From the NCBI GenBank assembly GCA_937885735.1, contig CALABN010000021.1, positions 1 to 9,631 on the forward strand: DNA of 9,631 bases, given 5' to 3'. The notes under the pieces were generated by a model, which saw only the letters and a list, made by a program, of their open reading frames with translations, did not search any database and was not told where the DNA came from. The position numbers and the translations under genes were made by a program. Each line of letters opens with the position of its first letter. The stretch's first letter is position 1. The stretch comes from an uncultured Bacteroidota bacterium. Its GTDB lineage: Bacteria > Bacteroidota > Bacteroidia > Bacteroidales > SZUA-534. Below, piece by piece: positions 1-7,361 of the stretch.

Positions 1-291
1 ATCCTCAAGTTCGTCGTTTATGTCAATGGTGTGCAAAACACCGTCGGCTGGCATTCCTGCAATCAGGCACAAGGCCGAGTAACCAGTGAAGGTGCCAAGT
101 TCAAGCACGCGCTTTGGCTGAATCATACGGCACAGCATTTCAAGCACCTTGCCCTGAATGTGCCCCGACACCATTTGCGGGCGCAGTATTTTGAGGTAAG
201 TCTGTCGCTCAAGTTCGTCCAAAAGCGGACTGACGGGCGACGTGTGCTCCTCAATGTAACTGTCAACGCTATGGTCGAAACGCTGTGGCAT
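1..291 (-). CDS. Class I SAM-dependent O-methyltransferase, N-terminal part (cut by window edge)
   Basis: The reverse strand from the ATG at 291 gives 97 open codons running off the left edge, so the C-terminal half is missing. The protein begins MPQRFDHSVD. It has an alpha-helical N-terminal section (about residues 8-60, with SPLLDELERQT) and then the SAM-binding motif I VLELGTFTGYS (residues 62-72). A hydrophobic stretch follows, then TID (residues 88-90), where D90 is the expected acidic residue after strand beta-2. This order matches the small O-methyltransferases of the YrrM/caffeoyl-CoA type, which transfer a methyl group from SAM to a hydroxyl; the substrate cannot be read. The start is one base after the rseP stop (TAG-T-ATG), which suggests translational coupling and co-transcription. 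The catalytic and metal-binding residues lie outside the window. Confidence 0.85.
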   Translation of the reverse strand, partial: MPQRFDHSVDSYIEEHTSPVSPLLDELERQTYLKILRPQMVSGHIQGKVLEMLCRMIQPKRVLELGTFTGYSALCLIAGMPADGVLHTIDINDELED

Positions 292-292
292 A

Positions 293-1612
293 CTAACGGA
301 ACAGTTTTATAATGTCGTTTCCGTTTGCGTAGATAAGCAAGGCAAAAAGCAACACCAGACCTATGGTTTGTGCTATCTCCATTGCCTTGTCCGATGGCTT
401 GCGACGGGTAATCATCTCATAAAGGATGAACATTGCGTGTCCGCCGTCGAGTGCAGGAATAGGCAGGATGTTGAGGACTGCAAGCATAATGCTCAAGAAA
501 CTAGTCATACTCCAGAACGACAGCCAATCCCATTCGCCAGGGAATATCTTGCCAATGGCGATGAATCCGCCAAGGCTCTCGTAGGCCTTTGTTTCAGGCT
601 TTACAATCAATTTGAACTGCTTGAGGTAGTCGCGGGCCACCACAAACGATTTTTTCGCGCCAGCAGGTATGGCCTCAAAGAAGCCGTACTCAACCTTGCA
701 CAGGTCGAAAATTCCTTCAGAAGATGCCATAACGCCGATCAGGCCAGTGGAATCGAGGCTGACGTTGAGAACTATCGACTGCGTGTCGCGCAACACAGTG
801 ACAGGCACTGTCGTGTTGCGGTAGTTGACAATGTTGGCACGGAACTCGTCGAAATATTCTATTGGCATTGTGTCGATGCCGACAATGCGGTCGCCTTTCT
901 GCATTCCCGCCTCTTTTGCCGAAGAGTTTTTTGCGAAATCGCCAACTATGAACGGCATACGTGGACTGATGAATGAAGCGCCTTTCAACAGGCGAGGAAT
1001 GATACTGTCGGAAAGATTGAGATTCAAAATTTCGCCGTTGCGCTCCACCTGAATGGTCTTCGACTCGTTGAGCAGAATATGTGCGGTGATGCCTGTGGCC
1101 TTCTTGATATGCTCACCGTCAACGCTGATTATCTTGTCGCCATTCCGCAGGCCACATTCAATGGCTGTTGAATCGCACACAACACCGTATTTCATACCTT
1201 CGGTAGGAAGATATTCCTCACCCCAAGTGTAGAGTATGCCTGCGTATATTCCCATTGACAGCAACAGGTTGAAAGTCACGCCAGCAACGATGATTATCAG
1301 ACGTTGCCAAGGCTTCTTCGAGCGGAATTCATCGGGTTTTGGTGGCAATGCCATTTGTTCCTTGTCCATACTCTCGTCAATCATTCCCGCAATCTTTACA
1401 TATCCGCCAAGCGGAAGCCAGCCGATGCCGTATTCAGTATCGCTGTTTTTGGGCTTGAACTTGAAAAGAGAGAACCAAGGGTCGAAAAAGAGGTAGAACT
1501 TCTCGACACGCGTCTTGAACGCCTTAGCGAAGATGAAATGTCCGAACTCGTGGATTATTACAAGAAGTGAAAGGCTTAAAAGCAGTTGCGCAATTCGAAT
1601 TAATGTTTCCAT
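293..1612 (-). CDS. rseP: RseP-family site-2 intramembrane zinc metalloprotease
   Basis: The product has 439 residues, near the usual family length (about 450). An N-terminal membrane helix carries the zinc motif HEFGH (residues 21-25). The membrane-associated LPLGGYVK loop follows (67-73), then a second helix (about 106-128). Two PDZ-like domains follow (roughly 138-200 and 215-290), with the typical turns GLRNGDKIISVDG and GMQKGDRIVGID. The third zinc ligand is in LDGG (388-391; D389) after a hydrophobic segment, and a last helix lies at about 416-429. All catalytic residues are present, so an active enzyme is expected. The family cleaves membrane proteins such as anti-sigma factors within the bilayer, after a first cut by another protease. 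In Bacteroidota the substrates are less defined, and no sigma or anti-sigma pair is visible here. It sits 47 bp after the lipoprotein gene and 1 bp before the methyltransferase gene. Confidence 0.96.
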   Translation of the reverse strand: METLIRIAQLLLSLSLLVIIHEFGHFIFAKAFKTRVEKFYLFFDPWFSLFKFKPKNSDTEYGIGWLPLGGYVKIAGMIDESMDKEQMALPPKPDEFRSKKPWQRLIIIVAGVTFNLLLSMGIYAGILYTWGEEYLPTEGMKYGVVCDSTAIECGLRNGDKIISVDGEHIKKATGITAHILLNESKTIQVERNGEILNLNLSDSIIPRLLKGASFISPRMPFIVGDFAKNSSAKEAGMQKGDRIVGIDTMPIEYFDEFRANIVNYRNTTVPVTVLRDTQSIVLNVSLDSTGLIGVMASSEGIFDLCKVEYGFFEAIPAGAKKSFVVARDYLKQFKLIVKPETKAYESLGGFIAIGKIFPGEWDWLSFWSMTSFLSIMLAVLNILPIPALDGGHAMFILYEMITRRKPSDKAMEIAQTIGLVLLFALLIYANGNDIIKLFR

Positions 1613-1621
1613 TTATATTTT

Positions 1622-1648
1622 TGATTTATTGATTAACTGATTTATTGA
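1622..1648. repeat. Short direct repeat in the lipoprotein-rseP spacer
   Basis: The 11-mer TGATTTATTGA occurs exactly at 1622-1632 and at 1638-1648 with a 5-base spacer. Similar TGATT words continue to about 1662. It lies in the 47-bp gap upstream of rseP. No -7 box is visible here on the minus strand, so a separate rseP promoter is not supported. It may be simple AT-rich spacer sequence; a protein-binding role is only a guess. Confidence 0.5.
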
Positions 1649-1659
1649 ATGATGATTGA

Positions 1660-2343
1660 TTATTCTATTTCACCATCTCTTTTTATTCCGTCATCATAAT
1701 CGAAACCAGACATATATGAGATTTTCCAATGCTCTTGCTCTTTTTCAAATTTGCATTTGCCCAACCCATATATATGGGTTTTTCCAAGAATGTCTATCCA
1801 TTTCGCAATACCTTCAGCCTCAACGTTTTCAAAATCTTCATTTATAAAATTCATACTATCAACAGGTACAATACCTTGGCAATTGCAAAAGGGATCTACA
1901 TCATTAGCAAATTTAAAAGTTGGCAAGTCGCCCACTAACCATTCTTCAAATTCATTATTTCGAATTTTTCTATCGAGTTCGGTAATTAGTCTTTTATAAT
2001 TATCGATAAAAGTTTGTGAGAAAAAGCCTGTATTCTTTAATTCTTGGGCGGTTATTTCAAGTTCTTCAAAGTCAAACCCGATATATATTGAGTCATTTTC
2101 ATCGGTAAGTACAGGAAGTAAATTAATATGAACGGTATCGTTAAAACTCCAATATATCATATCGCGAAACAGTTTTTCTATTTCCGATTTGTCATTTGCA
2201 CTTATTTGCAGATTTGAATCGCAATTTTCTGTTACCGTTGTATTAGTTGTATTTGCTTGAGGTTTTGAGTTGCAACTTATGAAACTCATTGCTGCCAAAA
2301 GTGCCAAAGTAGCGATAACGGTTTTGAAAAGATTGGCGTGCAT
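1660..2343 (-). CDS. Putative lipoprotein of unknown function, AT-rich
   Basis: The product has 227 residues. A basic N-terminus and hydrophobic helix end in the lipobox FISC, so Cys24 should be lipidated and the protein placed in the inner or outer membrane. A Thr/Asn-rich linker (about 28-45) precedes a globular acidic domain. Visible points are EKLFRDMIYW (56-65), a helix with FFSQTFIDNYKRL (107-119), the pair FCNC (152-155, Cys153 and Cys155) and another Cys at 197. The FFxxxFIxxY segment resembles small NTF2-like or DUF3828-type periplasmic lipoproteins, but I cannot confirm that family. It lies between dxr (42 bp upstream) and rseP (47 bp downstream), genes that are commonly close together in this phylum. 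Its DNA is far AT-richer than theirs: hand counts give 58 G+C in 180 bases at 1921-2100 against 72 in 120 bases at 2941-3060 in dxr. This suggests late acquisition or relaxed constraint. No function is assigned. Confidence 0.82.
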   Translation of the reverse strand: MHANLFKTVIATLALLAAMSFISCNSKPQANTTNTTVTENCDSNLQISANDKSEIEKLFRDMIYWSFNDTVHINLLPVLTDENDSIYIGFDFEELEITAQELKNTGFFSQTFIDNYKRLITELDRKIRNNEFEEWLVGDLPTFKFANDVDPFCNCQGIVPVDSMNFINEDFENVEAEGIAKWIDILGKTHIYGLGKCKFEKEQEHWKISYMSGFDYDDGIKRDGEIE

Positions 2344-2385
2344 TGTTGTTATGGTTAAATCGTTTTACGTTTTCAGTTTACGTTC

Positions 2386-3528
2386 TCAAATCAGTCTTCT
2401 TGCAAACTCTCGCGACTCGCGGTCAGTGGCTACATAGTCGTCGTAAGTAGGCTTGCTGATGAACGGCATTTGGTGCATTGTCTTTTCAATGGTGTCGGCA
2501 ATGTCGAGGAAGCCTATTTTTCCGTTAAGGAAAGCCGAAACGGCAATTTCGTTTGATGCGTTCATAATGGCGGGCATATTGCCTCCCTTGCCGAGCGCCT
2601 CGTAAGCCAACGCAAGGCATTTGAACTTGTTCAAATCTGGCGCCTCAAAAGTCAGCGGTTGCTGATTGCCAAAGTCGATGCGCTTGAAATCCGACGGCCA
2701 GCGGTCAGGATAACTCAACGCGTACTGGATAGGCAGTTTCATATCGGGCAGACCCATTTGAGCCTTTACACTGCCGTCGATGAACTGCACCATACTGTGA
2801 ATGATGGATTGCGGATGGACGGTGACTTCAATTTTCTCGTAAGGAATGCCAAAAAGCCAATGTGCCTCAATCACTTCAAGACCCTTGTTCATCATACTTG
2901 CAGAGTCAATGGTGATTTTTGCGCCCATATTCCAGTTTGGGTGCTTGAGCGCCTGCTGTGGTGTCACGGTGCGCAGTTCGTCGAGGCTTTTGGTGCGGAA
3001 AGGGCCACCCGATGCGGTGATGATGAGTTTCTCCACTTCAGGCTCGCCGACAAGGCATTGGAATATTGCGGAATGCTCCGAATCGACAGGGGTAACCTTG
3101 ACCTTGTGCTTCTCGACAAGTTTGGTGATGAGTTCGCCAGCCACCACAAGCGTCTCCTTGTTGGCCAAGGCAATGTTCTTGCCAGCCTCAATGGCCTTTA
3201 TTGACGATGAAAGACCAGCGTAACCCACCATTGCGGTAATCACGGTATCTACCTGGCTCATCTGAACCACGTCCTCAATGGCTGACGCTCCCGTCCAGAC
3301 CTTGATATCGAGGTCGGAAAGTGCCTCCTTCACTTCCTGATACTTGCTCTCATCGGCAATGACAACGGTGTTCGGCTTGAACTCGCGAGCCTGCTCAATA
3401 AGCAGTTGTGAGTTGTGTCCAGCGGTCAGCACCTCAACGGTGAGTTTGTCGGCGTGGGCACGCGCCACGTCGAGCGACTGTGTGCCTATAGAGCCTGTTG
3501 AACCAAGAATTGCAATATGTTTTGACAT
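2386..3528 (-). CDS. dxr: 1-deoxy-D-xylulose 5-phosphate reductoisomerase
   Basis: This cytosolic enzyme converts DXP to 2-C-methyl-D-erythritol 4-phosphate using NADPH and a divalent metal, the committed step of the MEP isoprenoid pathway. The product has 380 residues, slightly shorter than the E. coli enzyme but complete. The NADPH-binding loop is GSTGSIG (9-15). LANKET is at 121-126. The metal ligands are D149 and E151 in PVDSEHSAIFQ and E218 in MNKGLEVIEA. Further conserved elements are TASGGPFRTKS (171-181), HPNWNMGAKITIDSA (196-210) and PDMKLPIQYAL (261-271). The MSKHIAILGS start places the Rossmann fold right at the N-terminus, as expected. It starts 6 bp after the peptidase stop, so the two are surely co-transcribed. 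Its isoprenoid products include precursors of undecaprenyl phosphate, the lipid carrier of wall synthesis, which fits the wall-peptidase neighbour. Confidence 0.98.
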   Translation of the reverse strand: MSKHIAILGSTGSIGTQSLDVARAHADKLTVEVLTAGHNSQLLIEQAREFKPNTVVIADESKYQEVKEALSDLDIKVWTGASAIEDVVQMSQVDTVITAMVGYAGLSSSIKAIEAGKNIALANKETLVVAGELITKLVEKHKVKVTPVDSEHSAIFQCLVGEPEVEKLIITASGGPFRTKSLDELRTVTPQQALKHPNWNMGAKITIDSASMMNKGLEVIEAHWLFGIPYEKIEVTVHPQSIIHSMVQFIDGSVKAQMGLPDMKLPIQYALSYPDRWPSDFKRIDFGNQQPLTFEAPDLNKFKCLALAYEALGKGGNMPAIMNASNEIAVSAFLNGKIGFLDIADTIEKTMHQMPFISKPTYDDYVATDRESREFARRLI

Positions 3529-3534
3529 TATCTT

Positions 3535-4389
3535 TTAGAAAATTATGTAGTCGGTTGGATTAAGAGGCGTGCCGTTCTGCCACAGTTCGAAATGCAGATG
3601 CGGGCCAGTGGTGTATTCGCCTGTGTTGCCGATGATTCCGAGAGGTTCGCCAGCACGTACGCGGTCTCCTATCTTCTTCAGCAATATTGAATTGTGCTTG
3701 TATTGCGACACGATGTTGTTGCGGTGTTGCACAATGATTACGTAGCCAGCCTCAAGCGTCCAGCCAGCCGAAATGACAGTGCCGTCGAGGACTGAAAGCA
3801 CAGGGTCGTTTGCGTTTGAAACAATGTCGATGCCGTAATGGCCCGATTCAGGCGCGTAATGATTGGTTATCTCGCCTTTCAGCGGACAGTAGAAATGCAT
3901 CTTGACGGTACTCATCATTGTTGGCAGAATGGTCTCGTCCTCTACATAACGGACGTTGAACCTGTCGTCCTCAACGCTTTTGTACAGCGATGAATCGAGT
4001 CGCAACGGATGCACGCTCTCGCCCGACCTTTTTATCGAGTCCTTGCTTGCAATATGCGGATTGGTTGCCTTGCCTATCAAAATGCTGTGAAGATTCTCAA
4101 TGTAAAGGTCCTTCTGATACACAACCTGCTCTATGGAATCAATCTTCAAATAATTGGAAATGACCAGTTTCCTGTCGTTCGCATCAGGGTATCCAGGCAC
4201 ATACTCGCGCAACGGCGTAAACGTGACAAGCACAATGCCGATGCCTACCAGCAACAAACCCAGGAAACCCACAATGGCTATTAAGTTGCGTAGCGACAGC
4301 ACTGTATGCCAAACTTCCTTAAGCGTACGGTCGTTGAGAATGGCCAGACGGTACCGTTCCTTCAGTTTTTTTTTCTTCGATTTACCCAT
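3535..4389 (-). CDS. Membrane-anchored M23 family (LytM-type) metallopeptidase
   Basis: The product has 284 residues. A very basic N-terminus (KSKKKKLKERYR) is followed by one membrane helix (about 36-57), leaving the remainder in the periplasm. A central helical linker (about 75-125) leads to the peptidase M23 domain (about 165-284). All expected zinc and catalytic residues are present: H184 and D188 in GHYGIDIV, H232 in QYKHNS, and H264 and H266 in GPHLHFELW. It therefore looks like an active endopeptidase that cuts peptidoglycan cross-links or stem peptides, rather than a degenerate EnvC-type activator. The layout (basic tail, single helix, linker, C-terminal LytM) is common among Bacteroidota M23 proteins next to dxr. 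It is the first gene of the leftward operon, with a good -7 box 19 bases upstream of the ATG. Its exact wall substrate cannot be read. Confidence 0.93.
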   Translation of the reverse strand: MGKSKKKKLKERYRLAILNDRTLKEVWHTVLSLRNLIAIVGFLGLLLVGIGIVLVTFTPLREYVPGYPDANDRKLVISNYLKIDSIEQVVYQKDLYIENLHSILIGKATNPHIASKDSIKRSGESVHPLRLDSSLYKSVEDDRFNVRYVEDETILPTMMSTVKMHFYCPLKGEITNHYAPESGHYGIDIVSNANDPVLSVLDGTVISAGWTLEAGYVIIVQHRNNIVSQYKHNSILLKKIGDRVRAGEPLGIIGNTGEYTTGPHLHFELWQNGTPLNPTDYIIF

Positions 4390-4408
4390 TTCGGAAAACT
4401 AAAACGTG

Positions 4409-4416
4409 CAAAGATA
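4409..4416 (-). promoter_or_regulatory. Bacteroidota -7 promoter box for the M23-dxr-rseP operon
   Basis: The reverse strand reads TATCTTTG, an exact match to the Bacteroidota -7 consensus TAnnTTTG recognised by the housekeeping sigma factor of this phylum. It ends about 19 bases before the ATG at 4389, predicting a leader of roughly 10-15 bases. No clear -33 TTTG element is visible at the usual spacing. It is the only good promoter found for the five leftward genes. Confidence 0.7.
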
Positions 4417-4456
4417 AAAAAATCATTGTAGTACGCTAATTCCTTTGGAACGCAAA

Positions 4457-4483
4457 AAAAACAATGGGACTACTATTGTTTTT
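4457..4483. repeat. AT-rich inverted repeat (AAAAACAAT / ATTGTTTTT)
   Basis: A perfect 9-bp inverted repeat spans 4457-4465 and 4475-4483 with a 9-base loop. With the flanking A and T runs it resembles a weak bidirectional terminator. It lies upstream of both divergent genes, where no transcript should need to end, so it could instead be an operator or chance AT-rich symmetry. Confidence 0.4.
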
Positions 4484-4777
4484 GACTGATTTTCCCTAAA
4501 CACAAAATGCCAATTAACGGCCGTTGTTTTTATTAAAAAGACATTCTCAAGCCTTTGTTATGAACAGTCATTTGTTTTAACATAAACACATATTTTATAA
4601 TGATTTATTTTAGATACATTTAAACAATGTCATTTATACTATTTATTTAATAAATGCCCAGTTAAAAGATGTGGTGCATATTTTGCCTTTAAACATATTG
4701 TCTTGCATTGGACATAGTATTTTTTTTCGTAGTCCGATTCTGCTTTCATTCTGAATTCTGAATTCATAATTCTTATT

Positions 4778-4785
4778 TATATTTG
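4778..4785 (+). promoter_or_regulatory. -7 promoter box directly upstream of the patatin gene
   Basis: TATATTTG matches the Bacteroidota -7 consensus TAnnTTTG exactly. It ends only 7 bases before the ATG at 4793. Transcription normally begins a few bases after this box, so the start site would fall at about 4789-4793, giving a leaderless or nearly leaderless mRNA. A -33 element is not evident. A second promoter further upstream cannot be excluded. Confidence 0.6.
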
Positions 4786-4792
4786 TGGCTAT

Positions 4793-7102
4793 ATGAAAAA
4801 ATTGTTTCTCACATTCGCCTGCATTGCCTCAATGTTTGCCTATTGCTATGGGCAGACAGTTGGCGTCGTGTTGAGCGGTGGCGGGGCAAAAGGTATGGCT
4901 CACGTGGGCCTGCTCAAGGCTTTGGAAGAGAACAACATTCCTATCGACTATATTTGCGGCACCTCAATGGGCGCCATTGTCGGCTCGCTGTACGCCATTG
5001 GATATTCGCCCGACCAGATGGCCGAATTTATGCAGTCTGACGATTTTCGCCGTTGGTCGAGGGGCATCACCACCAAAGAAGAGGAATATTACTACAAGAC
5101 CAAAATCAGCGATGCCGAATGGATTAGCATCGACCTTAAACTAAAGGATGACGGCATATCGCCAATCTTGCCAACCAACCTGATTGACCCCGAACAAATG
5201 GATTTCAGGTTTATGCAGATTTATGCAAGCGGTTCGGCGCGCGCCGACTACGACTTCAGCAAACTGCTTGTGCCTTTTTTCTGCGTGGCATCAGACGTTC
5301 ACGGCAACAAGCCAGTGGTGCTCACTTCGGGCAACCTATCGCAGGCCGTACGCGCATCAATGACCTTTCCTGGCTATTTCAAGCCTCTGATGATTGACAG
5401 CGTTCTTCTGTTCGACGGCGGTATGCAGAACAACTTCCCTTCGGATATTTTGGACAAAATGTATCACCCCGACGTTATCATTGGCTGTACGGTTACCGAA
5501 AACCCTGAAAAGCCCACCACTGACGACCCGTTTCTTATGCTGATGAACGTGTTTATGAAAAAATCAGACTTCAGCATTCCTGGAAAGGGCGTGCTTATCG
5601 CTCCAAAATTGAGCCAATACAACCTGATGGATTTTGACAAGTACGACGAGATTTCGGAAATAGGCTACAACGCCACTCTTGAGAAATTCGACTCAATTGC
5701 GATGCTCATCAAGCGACGTGTCAATCCCGACTCGCTTGCACAAAAGCGCTCCGATTATGTCGGCAAAAGTCCCGACCTTGTATTTAAAGACGTGATTGTC
5801 AACGGTGTAAACGAGCAAGAGGCAGGCTACATTGAGCAGACAATCCGTCGTGGCAAGGACACATTCAACTTCAAGTCGCTTGAAAAGGCCTACTTCAGAC
5901 TGACGTCGGACAAAATGGTGAACTCCATTTATCCTCAACCATTCTACAACAAAGAAACGGGCCACTTCGACCTTCATCTCGACATATCGGCAAAAAATGC
6001 CCTGACAATGAAATTCGGCGGGAACCTGTCGTCAGGCAACCGCAGTTTCGGACAGATAGGCGCAGAATATGTGTTTATGAACCGAAGTATCTACACAGCA
6101 TCGGCAAACATAACGGCAGGCCAGTTCTACAATTCAGCCGACGGATATTTCCGTATCGATATGTCGCCACGCAACATTGTGAAACGTATGCCACCACTGT
6201 TCGTCGATTTCAGGGCTGGCTACAACCGATGGAATTACTTCAAATCGAGCAATGAACTGTTCTTCGACAGCGAGGCATTGTCACAGGTGCTCAACACCGA
6301 CAAGTACGTTGGCGTAGATTGTGGCACCCCAATAGGCAACAGCGTGATTGCTACAGCAGGCGTAGCCTACGGAATTATGTACTACAACTATTTTCAATCG
6401 ACCAGCATAAACAAAAACGACATTGCCGACGAGACTCAAATGAATTATTTGGCAACGAAACTGAATTATGAATATAACACGTTGAATTACAGACAATATG
6501 CCAACAAAGGCCGTGAAACTAAAATACAAGGAAGTTTCATTCTTGGCAACGAGCATTACAAACCTGGCACCACCGCACGTCCATACGAAACGGCCAACAG
6601 AATTGTACGCTACCGCGATTGGTTCAACTTCAACATCAGGCATACGCAATATTTCAGTTGCGCCAAACATTTCAGCCTTGGCTACCAGTTTATGTTGAAC
6701 ATCAGCAACAAGCCACAATTCTCGAACAGCATTGCATCGTTGCTTTCGGCATACGCATACAATCCGTTTCCATTGTGCCAATCGCAGATTTTGGAAAAAT
6801 ACCGCGCAAACCAATGGGTTGGTCTAGGATTGATGCCTATAGTGAATATTACAGGGAATGTACAGTTCAGGTCGGAAATCCACGCCTTTCAGGCTTACCG
6901 CTACATAAGCACGTCGAACTACAAGACCACTTACAGCGACAAGTTCCCGACACCACGGTTTATGGGACATATGGCACTTGTCTTGCAGACTCCAATAGGT
7001 CCGCTTTCGGCAACTGGCAGTTACTATTACAAAGAAGAAAAGCCGTTCCGTTTCCAAATCAACTTTGGATATCTGATATTTAATCGAAAAGGAACAGATT
7101 GA
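4793..7102 (+). CDS. Secreted patatin-like phospholipase with POTRA-like linker and outer-membrane beta-barrel
   Basis: The product has 769 residues. A Sec signal peptide (about 1-20) is followed at once by a complete patatin domain (about 22-310). This has the oxyanion loop SGGGAKG (28-34), nucleophile elbow GTSMG (56-60, Ser58) and catalytic DGG (208-210, Asp208), the Ser-Asp dyad of patatin lipid acyl hydrolases. Residues about 328-400 look like one POTRA-type domain. The remaining 370 or so residues have alternating aromatic and polar strands typical of a 16-stranded Omp85/D15-type barrel, ending FQINFGYLIFNRKGTD. This order matches PlpD-like type Vd proteins, in which the barrel anchors or exports the lipase at the outer membrane. 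The likely substrates are phospholipids. Whether the enzyme faces the periplasm or the outside cannot be decided. It is monocistronic, and nothing around it suggests a toxin-immunity pair. Confidence 0.93.
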   Translation: MKKLFLTFACIASMFAYCYGQTVGVVLSGGGAKGMAHVGLLKALEENNIPIDYICGTSMGAIVGSLYAIGYSPDQMAEFMQSDDFRRWSRGITTKEEEYYYKTKISDAEWISIDLKLKDDGISPILPTNLIDPEQMDFRFMQIYASGSARADYDFSKLLVPFFCVASDVHGNKPVVLTSGNLSQAVRASMTFPGYFKPLMIDSVLLFDGGMQNNFPSDILDKMYHPDVIIGCTVTENPEKPTTDDPFLMLMNVFMKKSDFSIPGKGVLIAPKLSQYNLMDFDKYDEISEIGYNATLEKFDSIAMLIKRRVNPDSLAQKRSDYVGKSPDLVFKDVIVNGVNEQEAGYIEQTIRRGKDTFNFKSLEKAYFRLTSDKMVNSIYPQPFYNKETGHFDLHLDISAKNALTMKFGGNLSSGNRSFGQIGAEYVFMNRSIYTASANITAGQFYNSADGYFRIDMSPRNIVKRMPPLFVDFRAGYNRWNYFKSSNELFFDSEALSQVLNTDKYVGVDCGTPIGNSVIATAGVAYGIMYYNYFQSTSINKNDIADETQMNYLATKLNYEYNTLNYRQYANKGRETKIQGSFILGNEHYKPGTTARPYETANRIVRYRDWFNFNIRHTQYFSCAKHFSLGYQFMLNISNKPQFSNSIASLLSAYAYNPFPLCQSQILEKYRANQWVGLGLMPIVNITGNVQFRSEIHAFQAYRYISTSNYKTTYSDKFPTPRFMGHMALVLQTPIGPLSATGSYYYKEEKPFRFQINFGYLIFNRKGTD

Positions 7103-7107
7103 TAATC

Positions 7108-7135
7108 ATTGTGTGTAACTCCGATTTCACACAAT
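7108..7135 (+). terminator. Possible terminator hairpin after the patatin gene
   Basis: ATTGTGTG (7108-7115) pairs perfectly with CACACAAT (7128-7135) across a 12-base loop, starting 5 bases after the patatin stop. It has no following T-run, so intrinsic termination would be weak. It may instead protect the 3' end of the mRNA. Confidence 0.4.
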
Positions 7136-7159
7136 CACTCCATATTAAACCAATTATTT

Positions 7160-7361
7160 AAGGTGAGTTCTATAAATTCACCGTTTGAAAAATAGTAATA
7201 ACAAAATGGGCTTTATGAACTTTTCGGCGCTTTTTGTTTTTTATCGGTATCTTTATGGGTGTCAGTCGTCAACAGTGCCCGCACTGTCTCCTCCTTCCGT
7301 CCATAAATCTATTCGATAAAATTCCAAAAATCTCTCGAAATCAATTTATAGAACCCACCTT
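7160..7361. repeat. Segment bounded by 19-bp inverted repeats (MITE-like or paired sites)
   Basis: The word AAGGTGAGTTCTATAAATT at 7160-7178 recurs inverted at 7343-7361 with one mismatch (18 of 19). The span is 202 bp and holds no ORF of its own. The size and outward symmetry resemble a small non-autonomous element. However, I find no target-site duplication: the left flank ends ATTATTT and the right begins GAGTGGT. No transposase is in view. The left arm is also partly self-symmetric (GGTGA at 7162-7166, TCACC at 7178-7182). It could equally be a pair of protein-binding sites. Confidence 0.55.

Larger units (their letters stand above)
4390..4792. other. Divergent AT-rich intergenic region with both promoters
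   Basis: These 403 bases separate the leftward envelope operon from the rightward phospholipase gene and contain no credible ORF. They hold the two -7 boxes listed separately, an AT-rich inverted repeat (4457-4483), a perfect 10-bp palindrome AACGGCCGTT at 4516-4525, an AT palindrome near 4643-4656 and doubled GAATTC words at 4753-4765. The length exceeds what two promoters need, so regulatory sites are plausible, but no known operator consensus is recognised. Confidence 0.6.

Noticed and set aside
368..976. 202-codon open frame antisense to rseP
   Set aside because: It lies wholly opposite a well-conserved protease gene and has no recognisable motif. Long antisense frames are expected opposite this codon usage.
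2659..3204. 181-codon open frame antisense to dxr
   Set aside because: It is a shadow of a complete, motif-rich dxr gene, with no domain and no promoter.
6281..6814. 177-codon open frame antisense to the patatin barrel region
   Set aside because: It is opposite the beta-barrel coding sequence; its composition follows the complement of the sense codons and no family is recognisable.
4793..7102. Antibacterial lipase effector with immunity partner
   Set aside because: The protein has its own signal peptide and barrel, no secretion-system marker domain is seen, and no small immunity-like gene follows it.
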